Source: an uncultured Faecalibacterium sp.
Lineage (GTDB): Bacteria > Bacillota > Clostridia > Oscillospirales > Ruminococcaceae
Direction: 5' to 3'
Length of the DNA: 64,000 nt
Assembly: GCA_937907025.1 (NCBI GenBank)
Contig: CALESJ010000026.1
Span: 62,001 to 126,000 of the forward strand
This document shows, in pieces, positions 45,593 through 54,882 of this stretch. The notes under the pieces are model-generated. The model made no database searches. It worked only from the letters and a program-made list of their open reading frames with translations, and was not told where the DNA came from. Both the position numbers and the translations under genes were made by a program. The first letter of the stretch is position 1, and every line of letters begins with the position of its first letter.

Positions 45593-46342
45593 TTACAGGT
45601 AAGTAAACGGGTCGGTATCGGACAGGGTCAGGGTAATGCGCACTTCATCCGGCAGATTGGCAGCCAGATGTTCGGCCAGCACCCGGGTGACCGGATGCTC
45701 AGTGGCCCAGTGTCCGGCCACCACCAGCCCCACGCCCTTCTGATGGGCCAGCAGGGCGATATGATGGGCAGCCTCCCCGGTGACAAAGCAGTCTGCCCCC
45801 AGGTCAATGGCCTCCTGCAGGTAACTGCCGCCGCCACCGCTGACTTCCGCCAGGCGGGTGACAGGGCGGTCCGTTTCCACAAACTGGGGATGAGCACCCA
45901 ACCGTTCGGCGCACAGCTTAGCCAGTGCTGCGGCGGTGGTGGGCTTCACATTGCCGATGCGGCCGCAGCCTTCGGCAAAGGATTGGGTATCGGTCATACC
46001 CAGAATACCGGCCAGCGTATCATTGACGCCACCGGCCGTGGCATCCAGGTTGGTGTGCATGCAGATGGCGGAGATGCCATTTTTGATGAGCAGGGCCGGC
46101 ACATCATCGGCCGCCATACGCTTGATGGGGTTGAAGATGACCGGATGGTGGGACACGATGAGGTCACAGCCGCTCTCGGCCGCCTCCTTCACCACGTCGG
46201 CGGTGATGTCCAGCGCCACCGCCACCGCATTCACCGGGCGTCCGGCATCCACCAGCAGACCCACGTTATCCCAGCTGCAAGCCAGTTCCGGGGGCGCGAA
46301 TTCTTTCAAGATCTGCAAAACTTGCTGTACGGTCACGGCCAT
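45593..46342 (-). CDS. Nif3-like dinuclear metal-centre protein (YqfO family)
   Basis: A 249-residue protein of the Nif3/GTP cyclohydrolase 1 type 2 family, which forms toroidal hexamers with a two-metal site. Metal ligands are visible in VSHHPVIF (two His), CMHTNLDA (His, Asp) and GHWATE (His, Glu). It lacks the PII-like insert of the long Bacillus YqfO. It overlaps trmK by 10 bases, the usual neighbour in Bacillota. The substrate is not established. Confidence 0.9.
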   Translation of the reverse strand: MAVTVQQVLQILKEFAPPELACSWDNVGLLVDAGRPVNAVAVALDITADVVKEAAESGCDLIVSHHPVIFNPIKRMAADDVPALLIKNGISAICMHTNLDATAGGVNDTLAGILGMTDTQSFAEGCGRIGNVKPTTAAALAKLCAERLGAHPQFVETDRPVTRLAEVSGGGGSYLQEAIDLGADCFVTGEAAHHIALLAHQKGVGLVVAGHWATEHPVTRVLAEHLAANLPDEVRITLTLSDTDPFTYL

Positions 46343-47019
46343 TTTCCTGCCTCCACTTCTGCAATCAGGGCATCCACCGCATCCGCTTCGGCACCGGCGG
46401 TCAGGCCCCTGCGATATTTTTTCAGTTTACCGCACTGCTGGGTACGGTACTCTTCGGCCCCGGGCTGTCCCTGCACCAGTCCGCACAGGCACCACAGACC
46501 GTCCGGTTCATGGGGGTCAGCGGTGTAGCGGGCATTCATCACAGCATACCAGCGTCCAGCGGCATGGGCCAGGGTTTCCCCTTGCAGGGTAAATCCCCGT
46601 TGGGCCAGCCAGCGGCGCAGCAGGCTGTGCTTGGTGGCCGGCACCAGCACCAGGTTATAGACCGGGTCAAACACCCAGGGTGCTGCCTCCAGGATTTCCA
46701 TGATGGTCTGGGCACCCATGCCGGCGATGATGATGTCGGTGACCTCACCGGGGCGGATGACTTCCAGCCCGGACCCCAGCCGGCACTGTACCTTCTCCCC
46801 GTAAGGGGCGCAGGCACAGCGGGCTTTGGCCAGCGGGTCCGGGCGAAGATCACATGCAAAAACCAGCGGGCAGCGTCCGCTGCCCGCCAGCCATGCACTC
46901 AGTTTGCCGTGGTCGCACCCGATATCTGCCGCGATGCTGCCGGGGCGGACGAAATCCGCCGCAGCCGCCAGACGGGCATCCAGGTGCGGAACCGACTTAC
47001 TGCTTGGCAAAGTATTCAT
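46333..47019 (-). CDS. trmK: tRNA (adenine(22)-N(1))-methyltransferase TrmK
   Basis: Methylates A22 in the D-loop of some tRNAs with S-adenosylmethionine. The 228-residue product has SAM motif I AADIGCDHGKLSAWL (about 30-44), CDLRPDPLAKA, and DIIIAGMGAQTIMEIL; the GMG-type motif IV is typical of the TrmK/YqfN family. The C-terminal coiled coil is present. It overlaps the DUF1858 gene by 23 bases upstream and nif3 downstream, indicating one coupled transcript. Confidence 0.93.
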   Translation of the reverse strand: MNTLPSSKSVPHLDARLAAAADFVRPGSIAADIGCDHGKLSAWLAGSGRCPLVFACDLRPDPLAKARCACAPYGEKVQCRLGSGLEVIRPGEVTDIIIAGMGAQTIMEILEAAPWVFDPVYNLVLVPATKHSLLRRWLAQRGFTLQGETLAHAAGRWYAVMNARYTADPHEPDGLWCLCGLVQGQPGAEEYRTQQCGKLKKYRRGLTAGAEADAVDALIAEVEAGKWP

Positions 47020-47203
47020 TGAGCTGAGCGATCAGAGCGTCGGCGTCCAGGCCATGGACAGCGCAAGCCTGCTCCACGGTTTCGCCATGGGCAGCCATGC
47101 AGCCCAGGCAGTGCATGCCGGCGTTCTGGAAGATGGGCACGCAGCCCTGGGCGGGGTCGTTCTTCAGGATGTCGATGATGATAGTATCTCTCTGAACAGT
47201 CAT
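46997..47203 (-). CDS. DUF1858 domain protein
   Basis: A 68-residue protein of the DUF1858 (ScdA_N-like) kind: IIIDILKNDPAQGCVPIFQN and MHCLGCMAAHGETVEQACAVHG. The C-x2-C pair in HCLGCMA fits a disulfide or metal site; this small domain is often found beside or fused to hybrid-cluster and di-iron repair proteins. AAAGGAA lies 6 bases before the ATG. Why it heads a trmK-nif3 operon is unknown; a redox-sensing role is inference. Confidence 0.85.
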   Translation of the reverse strand: MTVQRDTIIIDILKNDPAQGCVPIFQNAGMHCLGCMAAHGETVEQACAVHGLDADALIAQLNEYFAKQ

Positions 47204-47300
47204 GGTAAATTCCTTTCCTGCAGCCGTTTTCCGGCTGGATGTGTGATTTTATCAGAAGCGGTCCCGCCGGGGCGGATACCGGTTTCCGGCATAAAAAGGT

Positions 47301-49640
47301 TCAGGCCATCTGCCACAGGGCATACAGGCCGGTGCCCTGCAAAAGCACCAGGGAGGTCAGGCAGACCATCACCATGGCAGCAGGGCGGGCAATGCTGCGG
47401 CGCACCGCAAAGGTGCGGGTGCTGCCCAGCAGAATCAGGGCCAACGGCAGGACCGGCAGCCAGTACCGTCCCTGCACCCCAAAAATGGTGGTGTAATTGA
47501 TGGGAGTCCAGCTGAGGGCCGCGAAGAAGGTCAGGCCCACCACCAGGGCCACGATGACCCAGCCGCCGGCACGCACACGGCCCGGCAAGGCAGAGTCTTC
47601 CGGCCGGGGCAACGCCGCCGCCAGCAGCATCAGCACAAGGCCCACGCCCAGCAGCCAGCTGACCGCAATGGGGTAGACGATAGGCTCACCCAGCGCCGTA
47701 CCCAACAGTCCCTGCAGCCAGGCAGCGCCCTCCGCGCTCACCGAGCGCAGCAGCAGCTTGATGGTGCCGGGCAGGTTACGGCAAATATAACCGGCGGAGT
47801 AGGTGTAGATGGAGTCGCCGTTGGCCTGTACGCTGTTTACCAGCTGTTCCGGCGTCAGGCCGCCCCACATATGGGTCAGCCGCCAGAACATGACCGGCAC
47901 AGCCACACACAGGCAGACCGCCAGCACCCCGAAGAAGGCTTTTTTCAGGCGGGGGTTCCTGTGTATTTTCCAGTATACAAGGCCCAGCAGCGCCGCGGCG
48001 ATGACCACGGCAACGGCAGCGCGGGTCAGCCCCACATTGTCTACGTCCCGGGTGGCATAAAGCAGCGCTCCCATGTTCAGGTAGACCCAGCCCAGCACAG
48101 CCAGCACCAGGGCCAGAATCTTGACCAGAATGCCGGGGCGCACCTGCCATTTGGCCAGCTTCACCGTAGGAGCAGCCGGATGGCGGCGGGGGTCCAGATG
48201 GGCAGCCGGGACCATGAGCACCAGGGCCGGCACAGGCAGATAAATAGCCTTGGCCGGTCCGATGAGGAACGCCAGCACCGCCAGCAATACCAGTTCGGCG
48301 CGGCGGGCGGGGCGCTCCCGCAAGGCAAAGCAGAGGGCAAGGAAGCAGAACACCAGCCCCAGAACGGTGGCATCCGCGGAAAAGCTGGCCGCCAGCTGCA
48401 GAGTCTGAGGCAGCAGAGCCACACAGGTCAGCAGGCCCTGCCACCGCTTCGGCATAAGGGCCACCGCCAGAGTCGCCAGCACCAGATACACAAGCAGGTT
48501 GCCCAGGCGTCCGGCCAGCAGCATGGCGTGGAAGCCGCGGCCCAGGGCGCGGGCCAGCGCAACGCCCAGTGTCTGCCCCAGGTACAGCGTACGGTTGAAA
48601 CTGCCGCCCACTGTGAAATTGCTGGAGGTATCCGTCACCGCCGAAGGTGCCGTATCCCCCAGGTGGGACAGATACTCTTTGTAAGCGAAGATGCTGATGT
48701 CACCGGTCTGGGCGTCGAAATAAGGCGCATCACAGGAGCGCACCAGCAGATGCCAGCCGTCCTCTTCCCCATTGGTCAAAGGCTGTCCCAGCAGCTCACT
48801 GGCTGCCTGGTAGCTGTTGGCCATGTGGGTGTATTCGTCGGGGCCTACCAGCGGCGGCGTCACGATACTGAACGCCCCGCCCAGCAGCGCACCGCAGACC
48901 AGCACCACCGTCCAGAGAGCTCCATGCCGTGTCAGCAGCACAAACGCCAGCAGGACGGCGGCAAAAATCAGCACGCCCAGAATCACGGACAAGGTCCGGG
49001 ACCAGTGGCCGGAGTAATCCACCACATACTGCACCGCCGCCGTGGCGTTGAGATTGTCCTGGGCAGCATACCGCCGCAGGGCCATGGGGTCGGTCGGGTA
49101 GCCTTCTTCGGCCAGAAACACCGTGGCCTCGCTGGCCCACAGACCGAGGGGGCAGCCGGCGTCGGCATCGGTGGTGCCGTCATACCAGACATGCAGATAG
49201 AGCATCCGGGATTCGGCAGGCGTGTAAGGCTGCTCAAAAATCATCGCGGCAAAAGTGTTGTCCTTCAGGGTGATGCAGTCCAGACTTCCCCGGGCCAGCA
49301 CCTGCCCGGCCTCGTCGGTCAGTTCTGTATGCAGCTGGCCGGTGGCAAAGGCATGGTCGTAGATGGTCAGGTTCAGGCGCATACCATACAGCGTCTGCCC
49401 CCCATGCACCGGCAAGGCCTGGACAAGGCCGCCATCCGCCGGGATTTCCACCGTCCGACTGTAGGTATCGTTGATGATTTGATAAACCGGCTCCTCGTCC
49501 ACCCGCTGGGACAGGTCATACCCGGCCCAGGCAAGAACCAGAGCGGTGACGATTGCCAGAAGCAACCCCGTCAGCAGCAAGCGCCGGCGTACCATAAGTG
49601 CTTTGATTTTTTGCAACGGTCTTTCGTCCTTTCCTGTCAT
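47301..49640 (-). CDS. DUF2142 polytopic membrane protein
   Basis: A large integral membrane protein (about 779 residues) with one N-terminal helix, an external domain of ~170 residues, and roughly a dozen further helices. The DUF2142 hallmark GGAFSIVTPPLVGPDEYTHM follows helix 2, and WTPINYTTIFGVQGRYWLPVLPL is the conserved C-terminal stretch. The family resembles GT-C glycosyltransferases, with the acidic PDE-x-x-H motif on the outside, so a role in surface glycan transfer is likely but unproven. The start is uncertain: ATG 49640 has a poor ribosome site, while TTG 49616 follows GGAAAGGA by 10 bases. It has its own promoter. Confidence 0.85.
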   Translation of the reverse strand: MTGKDERPLQKIKALMVRRRLLLTGLLLAIVTALVLAWAGYDLSQRVDEEPVYQIINDTYSRTVEIPADGGLVQALPVHGGQTLYGMRLNLTIYDHAFATGQLHTELTDEAGQVLARGSLDCITLKDNTFAAMIFEQPYTPAESRMLYLHVWYDGTTDADAGCPLGLWASEATVFLAEEGYPTDPMALRRYAAQDNLNATAAVQYVVDYSGHWSRTLSVILGVLIFAAVLLAFVLLTRHGALWTVVLVCGALLGGAFSIVTPPLVGPDEYTHMANSYQAASELLGQPLTNGEEDGWHLLVRSCDAPYFDAQTGDISIFAYKEYLSHLGDTAPSAVTDTSSNFTVGGSFNRTLYLGQTLGVALARALGRGFHAMLLAGRLGNLLVYLVLATLAVALMPKRWQGLLTCVALLPQTLQLAASFSADATVLGLVFCFLALCFALRERPARRAELVLLAVLAFLIGPAKAIYLPVPALVLMVPAAHLDPRRHPAAPTVKLAKWQVRPGILVKILALVLAVLGWVYLNMGALLYATRDVDNVGLTRAAVAVVIAAALLGLVYWKIHRNPRLKKAFFGVLAVCLCVAVPVMFWRLTHMWGGLTPEQLVNSVQANGDSIYTYSAGYICRNLPGTIKLLLRSVSAEGAAWLQGLLGTALGEPIVYPIAVSWLLGVGLVLMLLAAALPRPEDSALPGRVRAGGWVIVALVVGLTFFAALSWTPINYTTIFGVQGRYWLPVLPLALILLGSTRTFAVRRSIARPAAMVMVCLTSLVLLQGTGLYALWQMA

Positions 49641-49689
49641 GGGTTTCTGCCCGCACAAGGGCACGAAAAGATGGTCACATACGGGTTTT

Positions 49690-49718
49690 ATTATATTCCA
49701 AAACCAGGCAAAGCGCAA
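49690..49718 (-). promoter_or_regulatory. Promoter of the DUF2142 gene
   Basis: On the minus strand TTGCGC (49713-49718) and TATAAT (49690-49695) with a 17-base spacer, just after the dnaJ terminator. Confidence 0.8.
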
Positions 49719-49732
49719 CCAGCCCCGCACGC

Positions 49733-49778
49733 AAAAAGCCGCGTCCTGACCGGGAAAAGCCCCGGCAGGGCGCGGCTT
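49733..49778 (-). terminator. Terminator of the heat-shock operon after dnaJ
   Basis: AAGCCGCG pairs with CGCGGCTT around an inner CCCTGCCGGG/CCCGGTCAGG-type helix, then TTTGCG on the minus strand, 12 bases after the dnaJ stop. Confidence 0.85.
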
Positions 49779-49790
49779 GGCGCTTAGAGG

Positions 49791-50969
49791 TTACTTGTTG
49801 AAACGATCACGCAGGTTCTTGAAGAAGCCCTTGCGCTTTTCGTAGTTATCATCCTTCAGGGAATCGTCAAAAGCCTTTAGGGCGTCGCGCTGGGCGCGGG
49901 TCAGCTTCTTGGGGATCTCCACTTCCACGATAACGTACTGGTCACCGCGGCCGCGGCCATTCAGATACTGGATGCCCTGTCCGCGCAGACGGAACCGGGT
50001 ACCGCTCTGGGTGCCTTCGGGAATCTTCTGGGAAACACGGCCATCCACGGTGGGAACTTCGATCTCATCGCCCAGGACAGCCTGGCTGTAGGTAATGGGC
50101 ACGCGCACGGTCACATCGTAGCCGTCCCGCAGGAAGATGGGGTCGGGTTTGACGGTCACATGCACGATCACGTCACCGGCCGGGCCGCCGTTGGAACCGG
50201 CGTCGCCCTGACCGCGCAGCGCGATGTTCTGATCATCGTCAATACCGGCCGGAATCTTGACTTCCAGCGTCTTGCGCTTGCTGACCTTGCCGGTACCACG
50301 GCAGGTCTTGCAGGGGTCCTTGATAACGGTGCCGCGTCCGCCGCAGTGCGGGCAGGGCTGCTGGCTCTGCATCACGCCAAAGGGGGTGCGCTGCTGGGTC
50401 ACCACATACCCGCGGCCGTTGCACTGGGGGCAGGTTTCGGGGCTGGTGCCCTTGGCCGCGCCGGTGCCCTGGCAATCGGGGCAGGATTCCTGCCGGTTGA
50501 TGGTGACCTTTTTGGCGCAGCCATGGGCTGCCTCCTCAAAGGTCAGGATCACGCTGGCCTGAATATCATGGCCCTTGCGGGGGGCATTGGCGCTGGAGCG
50601 GCTGCTGCCGCCGCCGAAACCGCCAAAGCCGCCGAAACCGCTGCCGAAAATATCGCCGAAGATGTCGCCCAGGTCCACACCGCCGAAGCCGCCTGCGCCG
50701 CCAAATCCGGCGCCGCCGCCGTTGGCTGCGGCATAGTTGGGATCAACACCCGCAAAGCCGAACTGGTCGTAGCGCTTACGCTTTTCCGGGTCGGAAAGGA
50801 CGTCGTTGGCTTCGTTGACCTCTTTGAACTTTTCCTCGGCGGTCTTGTCTCCGGGGTTCAGGTCAGGGTGGTACTTTTTGGCAAGCTTGCGGTAGGCGCT
50901 CTTAATCTCTGCTTCGCTGGCATTTTTGCCAACGCCAAGCACCTCGTAATAATCTCTTTTGTCTGCCAT
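49791..50969 (-). CDS. dnaJ: Chaperone DnaJ (type I Hsp40)
   Basis: Delivers unfolded clients to DnaK and stimulates its ATPase. The 392-residue product has a J domain with the HPD motif ([10 protein letters not shown] at about 31-40), a long Gly/Phe region (about 75-125, [10 protein letters not shown]), four zinc motifs [24 protein letters not shown] and CKTCRGTG, and the two substrate-binding beta domains. It follows dnaK after 94 bases that contain a strong hairpin. Confidence 0.98.
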   Translation of the reverse strand: MADKRDYYEVLGVGKNASEAEIKSAYRKLAKKYHPDLNPGDKTAEEKFKEVNEANDVLSDPEKRKRYDQFGFAGVDPNYAAANGGGAGFGGAGGFGGVDLGDIFGDIFGSGFGGFGGFGGGSSRSSANAPRKGHDIQASVILTFEEAAHGCAKKVTINRQESCPDCQGTGAAKGTSPETCPQCNGRGYVVTQQRTPFGVMQSQQPCPHCGGRGTVIKDPCKTCRGTGKVSKRKTLEVKIPAGIDDDQNIALRGQGDAGSNGGPAGDVIVHVTVKPDPIFLRDGYDVTVRVPITYSQAVLGDEIEVPTVDGRVSQKIPEGTQSGTRFRLRGQGIQYLNGRGRGDQYVIVEVEIPKKLTRAQRDALKAFDDSLKDDNYEKRKGFFKNLRDRFNK

Positions 50970-51005
50970 AGAATCACACCTTTATTTCTGTACAAGCCCC
51001 ACAAT

Positions 51006-51034
51006 GGCCGCCACCGGATGTGCCGGCGGCGGCC
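51006..51034 (-). repeat. Strong hairpin in the dnaK-dnaJ spacer
   Basis: A 12-bp stem (GGCCGCC-GCCGG and its partner, one G-U) has a five-base loop and no T run. It may protect the upstream hrcA-grpE-dnaK mRNA from 3' decay or lower dnaJ expression. Confidence 0.7.
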
Positions 51035-51063
51035 CAATGGGAACTTACTGGATTTTGGACAGA

Positions 51064-52899
51064 TCAGACTTCATGGAAGTCGGCGTCAACGGCGTCGTCA
51101 TCCGCCTGGCCGTTGTTCGGAGCCTGCTGGCCGGCGTCAGGCTGGCCCTGTGCGCCCTGCTGCTGGGCAGCCTGCTGATAAACCTTCTCGCTGATGGCGT
51201 AGAAAGCCTTCTGCAGGTCGTCCTGCTTAGCCTTGATGTCGTCGATGGTGCCGGACTTCAGGGCTTCCTTCAGAGCAGACAGCTTGGTTTCGACTTCGCT
51301 CTTCTCAGAGGCGGAAACCTTGTCGCCCAGCTCGTTCAGAGCCTTCTCGGTCTGGAAGACCATCTGGTCGGCGTTGTTGCGGGTATCCACTTCTTCACGG
51401 CGCTTCTTGTCCTCGGCGGCATACTGCTCGGCGTCCTTGACAGCCTTGTCGATGTCGTCCTTGCTCATGTTGGTGGAAGCAGTGATGGTGATGCTCTGTT
51501 CCTTGCCGGTGCCCAGGTCCTTGGCGCTTACATGCACAATGCCGTTGGCATCGATATCAAAGGTAACTTCGATCTGAGGCACGCCACGGGGAGCCGGAGC
51601 GATGCCATCCAGATGGAAGGTACCCAGACTCTTGTTGTCGCGGGCAAACTCACGTTCGCCCTGCAGGACGTTGACTTCCACGCTGGGCTGGTTGTCGGCA
51701 GCGGTGGAGAAGATCTGGCTCTTCTTGGTAGGAATGGTGGTGTTGCGGTCGATGATCTTGGTGCAGACGCCGCCCAGGGTTTCGATGCCCAGGCTCAGCG
51801 GGGTGACATCCAGCAGCAGCAGGCCCTTGACATCGCCCTGCAGAACGCCGCCCTGAATAGCAGCGCCGACAGCGACACATTCATCGGGGTTGATGCCCTT
51901 GAAGGGTTCGCAGCCCAGTTCCTTCTTCACGGCGTCATAGACAGCCGGGATACGGGTGGAGCCACCAACCATCAGGACCTTCTTCAGGTCGCTGGCCTTC
52001 AGGCCGGCATCAGCCAGAGCCTTGCGGACAGGGGTCATGGTGCGGTCGACCAGGTCAGAGGTCAGTTCATTGAACTTTGCACGGGTCAGGGTCATATCCA
52101 GATGCTTGGGGCCGTTGGCATCGGCAGTGATGAACGGCAGGTTGATGTTGCTGGAAGTGGCGCTGGACAGTTCGATCTTGGCCTTCTCGGCAGCTTCCTT
52201 CAGACGCTGAGCAGCCATCTTGTCCTGACGCAGGTCGATGTTGTTCTCGCGCTTGAAGTCTTCAGCCATCCAGTCGATGATGCGCTGGTCGAAGTCATCG
52301 CCGCCCAGGTGCGTATCACCATTGGTGGCCAGAACTTCGGTGACGCCGTCGCCCATTTCGATGATGGAAACATCGAAGGTACCGCCGCCCAGGTCGTAGA
52401 CCATGATCTTCTGGTCGGCTTCCTTATCAATGCCGTAAGCCAGAGAAGCGGCCGTGGGTTCGTTGATGATACGGCGCACATTCAGGCCGGCAATGGTACC
52501 GGCGTTCTTGGTGGCCTGACGCTGGCTGTCGTTGAAGTAGGCAGGCACCGTGATGACGGCTTCGGTGACAGGCTCGCCCAGGTAAGCTTCGGCATCAGCC
52601 TTCAGCTTGCTCAGGATCATAGCGCTGATCTCTTCGGGGGTGTAGTCCTTGCCGCCGGCATGGACCTTTTCCGCAGTGCCCATCTTACGCTTGATGGAAG
52701 AAATAGTGTTTTCGGGGTTGGTGATGGCCTGACGCTTAGCGACCTGGCCGACCAGACGCTCGCCGGTCTTGGTGAAGCCGACAACAGAAGGCGTAGTACG
52801 GGCGCCTTCGGAGTTGGCGATGACAACGGGCTCGCCGCCTTCCATAACGGCGACGCAGCTGTTAGTAGTACCAAGGTCAATACCAATGATCTTACTCAT
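51064..52899 (-). CDS. dnaK: Chaperone DnaK (Hsp70)
   Basis: An ATP-driven chaperone of 611 residues. The nucleotide-binding domain has [19 protein letters not shown] at the start, [26 protein letters not shown] and [19 protein letters not shown]; the linker and substrate domain start near [19 protein letters not shown]. It lacks the ~25-residue loop in the N-terminal domain, as expected for a Gram-positive-type Hsp70. The C-terminal tail is rich in Gln/Ala and ends with an acidic stretch. It is third in the HrcA-controlled operon. Confidence 0.98.
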   Translation of the reverse strand: MSKIIGIDLGTTNSCVAVMEGGEPVVIANSEGARTTPSVVGFTKTGERLVGQVAKRQAITNPENTISSIKRKMGTAEKVHAGGKDYTPEEISAMILSKLKADAEAYLGEPVTEAVITVPAYFNDSQRQATKNAGTIAGLNVRRIINEPTAASLAYGIDKEADQKIMVYDLGGGTFDVSIIEMGDGVTEVLATNGDTHLGGDDFDQRIIDWMAEDFKRENNIDLRQDKMAAQRLKEAAEKAKIELSSATSSNINLPFITADANGPKHLDMTLTRAKFNELTSDLVDRTMTPVRKALADAGLKASDLKKVLMVGGSTRIPAVYDAVKKELGCEPFKGINPDECVAVGAAIQGGVLQGDVKGLLLLDVTPLSLGIETLGGVCTKIIDRNTTIPTKKSQIFSTAADNQPSVEVNVLQGEREFARDNKSLGTFHLDGIAPAPRGVPQIEVTFDIDANGIVHVSAKDLGTGKEQSITITASTNMSKDDIDKAVKDAEQYAAEDKKRREEVDTRNNADQMVFQTEKALNELGDKVSASEKSEVETKLSALKEALKSGTIDDIKAKQDDLQKAFYAISEKVYQQAAQQQGAQGQPDAGQQAPNNGQADDDAVDADFHEV

Positions 52900-53032
52900 A
52901 GTGAAAAACTCCCTTCAATTACCTTTCCCTGTCCCACTTTTTCGGGGTGGTAGGTTGTTGTTGTGTTTATGGTTCGATGATGAAATTGGAAATATCTATT
53001 TATCTGAAACGGGCATCTGCCCGGTTCATGCT

Positions 53033-53677
53033 TTATTCGGCCACGACCACTGTGGCGTGGCGGATGATTTTATCGCCGATCTTGTAGCCTTTCTGGAAGA
53101 CCCGGACGACGGTGCCGCTCTCCTGCCCTTCTTCGGGCGGAACCTGCTGCACGGCGTTCATGAACTGCGGGTCAAAAGGCTTGCCCAGCGCTTCGATCTC
53201 GACGATGTGCAAGGTATCCAGGGCTTTGGCGGCCTTATCCAGGGTCATAACCACGCCCTTCTTGTAGTTTTCGTCGGTGCAGTCGGCGTTGGCGGCCATG
53301 TCCAGCGTATCCAGAATCGTGAGAATCTGGGTCACGGCGTGGCTAACGCCGTCGTTGAACTTCATATCGGCTTCGCGGGCCGTGCGCTTGCGGTAGTTAT
53401 CGTACTCGGCAGCGGTGCGCAGCAGCTGATCTTTCAGCTCCTTGTTCTTGGCCTCGGCTGCTTCCAGCTTGGCCTGCGCTGCCTCCAGTTCGCGGTTTTT
53501 CTTACCGAACCAATCCTTCTTTTCCTTATCAGGCTTGGCGTCGGTCTTGTCTGCCTCGGGCTTGGTGCCTTCGGTCTTCTGCTCAGCGTTCGGTGCAGTG
53601 TCGGTGGGAGCGTTCTGGGCTTCCGCCGTGGGTTCTGCTGCCGCGTTGGGCTTCTTCGTTTCGTTCGTAGAGCTCAT
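53033..53677 (-). CDS. grpE: Nucleotide exchange factor GrpE
   Basis: Releases ADP from DnaK. The 214-residue product has a low-complexity N-terminus rich in Ala/Thr/Lys/Glu (about 1-65), a long coiled coil (KNRELEAAQAKLEAAEAKNK), the DNYRKRTAREAD contact helix and the C-terminal beta domain VVRVFQKGYKIGDKIIRHATVVV. Its start overlaps the hrcA stop by four bases. Confidence 0.97.
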   Translation of the reverse strand: MSSTNETKKPNAAAEPTAEAQNAPTDTAPNAEQKTEGTKPEADKTDAKPDKEKKDWFGKKNRELEAAQAKLEAAEAKNKELKDQLLRTAAEYDNYRKRTAREADMKFNDGVSHAVTQILTILDTLDMAANADCTDENYKKGVVMTLDKAAKALDTLHIVEIEALGKPFDPQFMNAVQQVPPEEGQESGTVVRVFQKGYKIGDKIIRHATVVVAE

Positions 53678-54699
53678 GTCTGCTCCTCCTGCTTTTTTCC
53701 GGACATCTGCTGCCCGAGTTTTGTTGCAAAATATTCAAGGATGGGAATGACCCGTTGGAAATGCATCCGGTTGGAACCAATCAGCGCCACCGTACCGGTC
53801 AGGCCGCCGCCCGCCAGATATCGTTTGCTGACAACGCAGACACTCGGCATTTCGGGGCGGACATCCTCCCCCAGCGTGGCGGTCAGTTTGTTGCCATGGG
53901 GTTCGATGAGGGTGCGGGCCGCCTCGCTGTCGGAGAAGATCTCCAGCAGCAGGCCCAGGTTCTTGCGAACATCGGTCATCTGTGCCAGATACTGTGCACC
54001 TTCAAAGTAGACCCGGGGCGTGGTGCGTACCAGCGCTTCGGCGGCACGGACCACCGGCGCCAAACGCTCGCCGGCCGCGATCATCAGCTCGGCGCTCAGG
54101 CTTTCGGTCACGTCATCCGGTACCACGAAGGTCAGATTGCAGTTGAGCAAAGTGGCCAGGGTCTGTGCATCGGCGCGGGAGAATCCGTCCGCCACACGGG
54201 CCACGCGGGTCCGCACGCCGCCGGCGCTTGTCACCGCCAGCACAGCGGCGGTGTAGCGGCCGACCTGAACGACCTCAAAATGGGCGATGCACAGATCGTC
54301 CGACTGCGGTGTGGTGACCGCCGCCGCCATACCGGTGGTTTCGGCCAGGGCGCGGGCGGCGCTCTGTGCCAGCTTTTCCGGTTCGGCGTCCATCGCGGCA
54401 AAAAGCTCATCGATGTGATTGCGGTCCTCCTGGGGCAGCTCGGTAATGCCCGGCGCCCCCAACAAATGATCCAGATAATAGCGGTAACCCTGTGCGCTGG
54501 GCACCCGGCCCGCACTGGTGTGGGGCTGCTCCAGCAGTCCCAGCTTGGTCAGGGCAGCCATCTCGTTGCGCAGTGTGGCGCTGGAGAGGGCCATGTCGAA
54601 ATAATTGGCCAGCAGGCCGGAACCGACCGGTTCTCCGTCGGCCCCGTACAGGGCGACGACGGCTTCCAGGATGCGCTGCTTGCGCCGGTCCATTGCCAT
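53674..54699 (-). CDS. hrcA: Heat-inducible transcription repressor HrcA
   Basis: Binds CIRCE operators and represses heat-shock operons; its folding depends on GroEL. The 341-residue product shows the winged helix MDRRKQRILEAVVALYGADG, SATLRNEMAALTKLGLLEQP and HTSAGRVPSAQGYRYYLDHL, all diagnostic, and a C-terminal GAF-like domain with LIGSNRMHFQRVIPILEYF. The ATG at 54699 is 8 bases after AAGGAAG; two other in-frame ATG codons are near. It is directly preceded by CIRCE, so it regulates itself. Confidence 0.97.
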   Translation of the reverse strand: MAMDRRKQRILEAVVALYGADGEPVGSGLLANYFDMALSSATLRNEMAALTKLGLLEQPHTSAGRVPSAQGYRYYLDHLLGAPGITELPQEDRNHIDELFAAMDAEPEKLAQSAARALAETTGMAAAVTTPQSDDLCIAHFEVVQVGRYTAAVLAVTSAGGVRTRVARVADGFSRADAQTLATLLNCNLTFVVPDDVTESLSAELMIAAGERLAPVVRAAEALVRTTPRVYFEGAQYLAQMTDVRKNLGLLLEIFSDSEAARTLIEPHGNKLTATLGEDVRPEMPSVCVVSKRYLAGGGLTGTVALIGSNRMHFQRVIPILEYFATKLGQQMSGKKQEEQT

Positions 54700-54724
54700 G
54701 CCGCCCACTTCCTTTCGTTCTTGT

Positions 54725-54751
54725 TTAGCACTCTCTATCTCCGAGTGCTAA
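54725..54751. promoter_or_regulatory. CIRCE operator for HrcA
   Basis: TTAGCACTC, nine bases, GAGTGCTAA: both 9-base arms match the CIRCE consensus exactly. It lies just downstream of the -10 and 25 bases before the hrcA start. Confidence 0.98.
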
Positions 54752-54755
54752 GTCT

Positions 54756-54783
54756 ATTATAGCTCACCTTCCCCAACTGTCAA
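54756..54783 (-). promoter_or_regulatory. Promoter of the hrcA-grpE-dnaK-dnaJ operon
   Basis: On the minus strand consensus TTGACA (54778-54783) and TATAAT (54756-54761) are 16 bases apart; the transcription start would fall next to or inside CIRCE. Confidence 0.92.
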
Positions 54784-54819
54784 GGGTTTTTGCAGAAAAG
54801 TTTGAAAGTTTAACAGTTT

Positions 54820-54877
54820 TGACACAAAGCGGCCCGCGGAAGAGCCATCCAACCGGGGTCAGACGGTCCGCGGGCCG
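54820..54877 (-). terminator. Terminator of spoVT
   Basis: A perfect 11-bp stem, CGGCCCGCGGA with its complement, encloses 26 bases and is followed on the minus strand by CTTTGTGTC. It begins five bases past the spoVT stop. Confidence 0.75.
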
Positions 54878-54882
54878 TATCA

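Noticed and set aside
49640..49730. N-terminal extension of the DUF2142 protein to 49730
   Set aside because: It would start upstream of the predicted -10 and run through the promoter, so it cannot be translated from that transcript.
47871..49787. A 638-codon plus-strand frame across the DUF2142 gene
   Set aside because: Gln/His/Arg-rich antisense translation crossing a promoter and terminator; no start signals.
50959..52953. A 664-codon open frame on the plus strand across dnaK
   Set aside because: It mirrors dnaK in a GC-rich genome; no ribosome site or promoter, and such antisense frames opposite Hsp70 genes are a known artefact.
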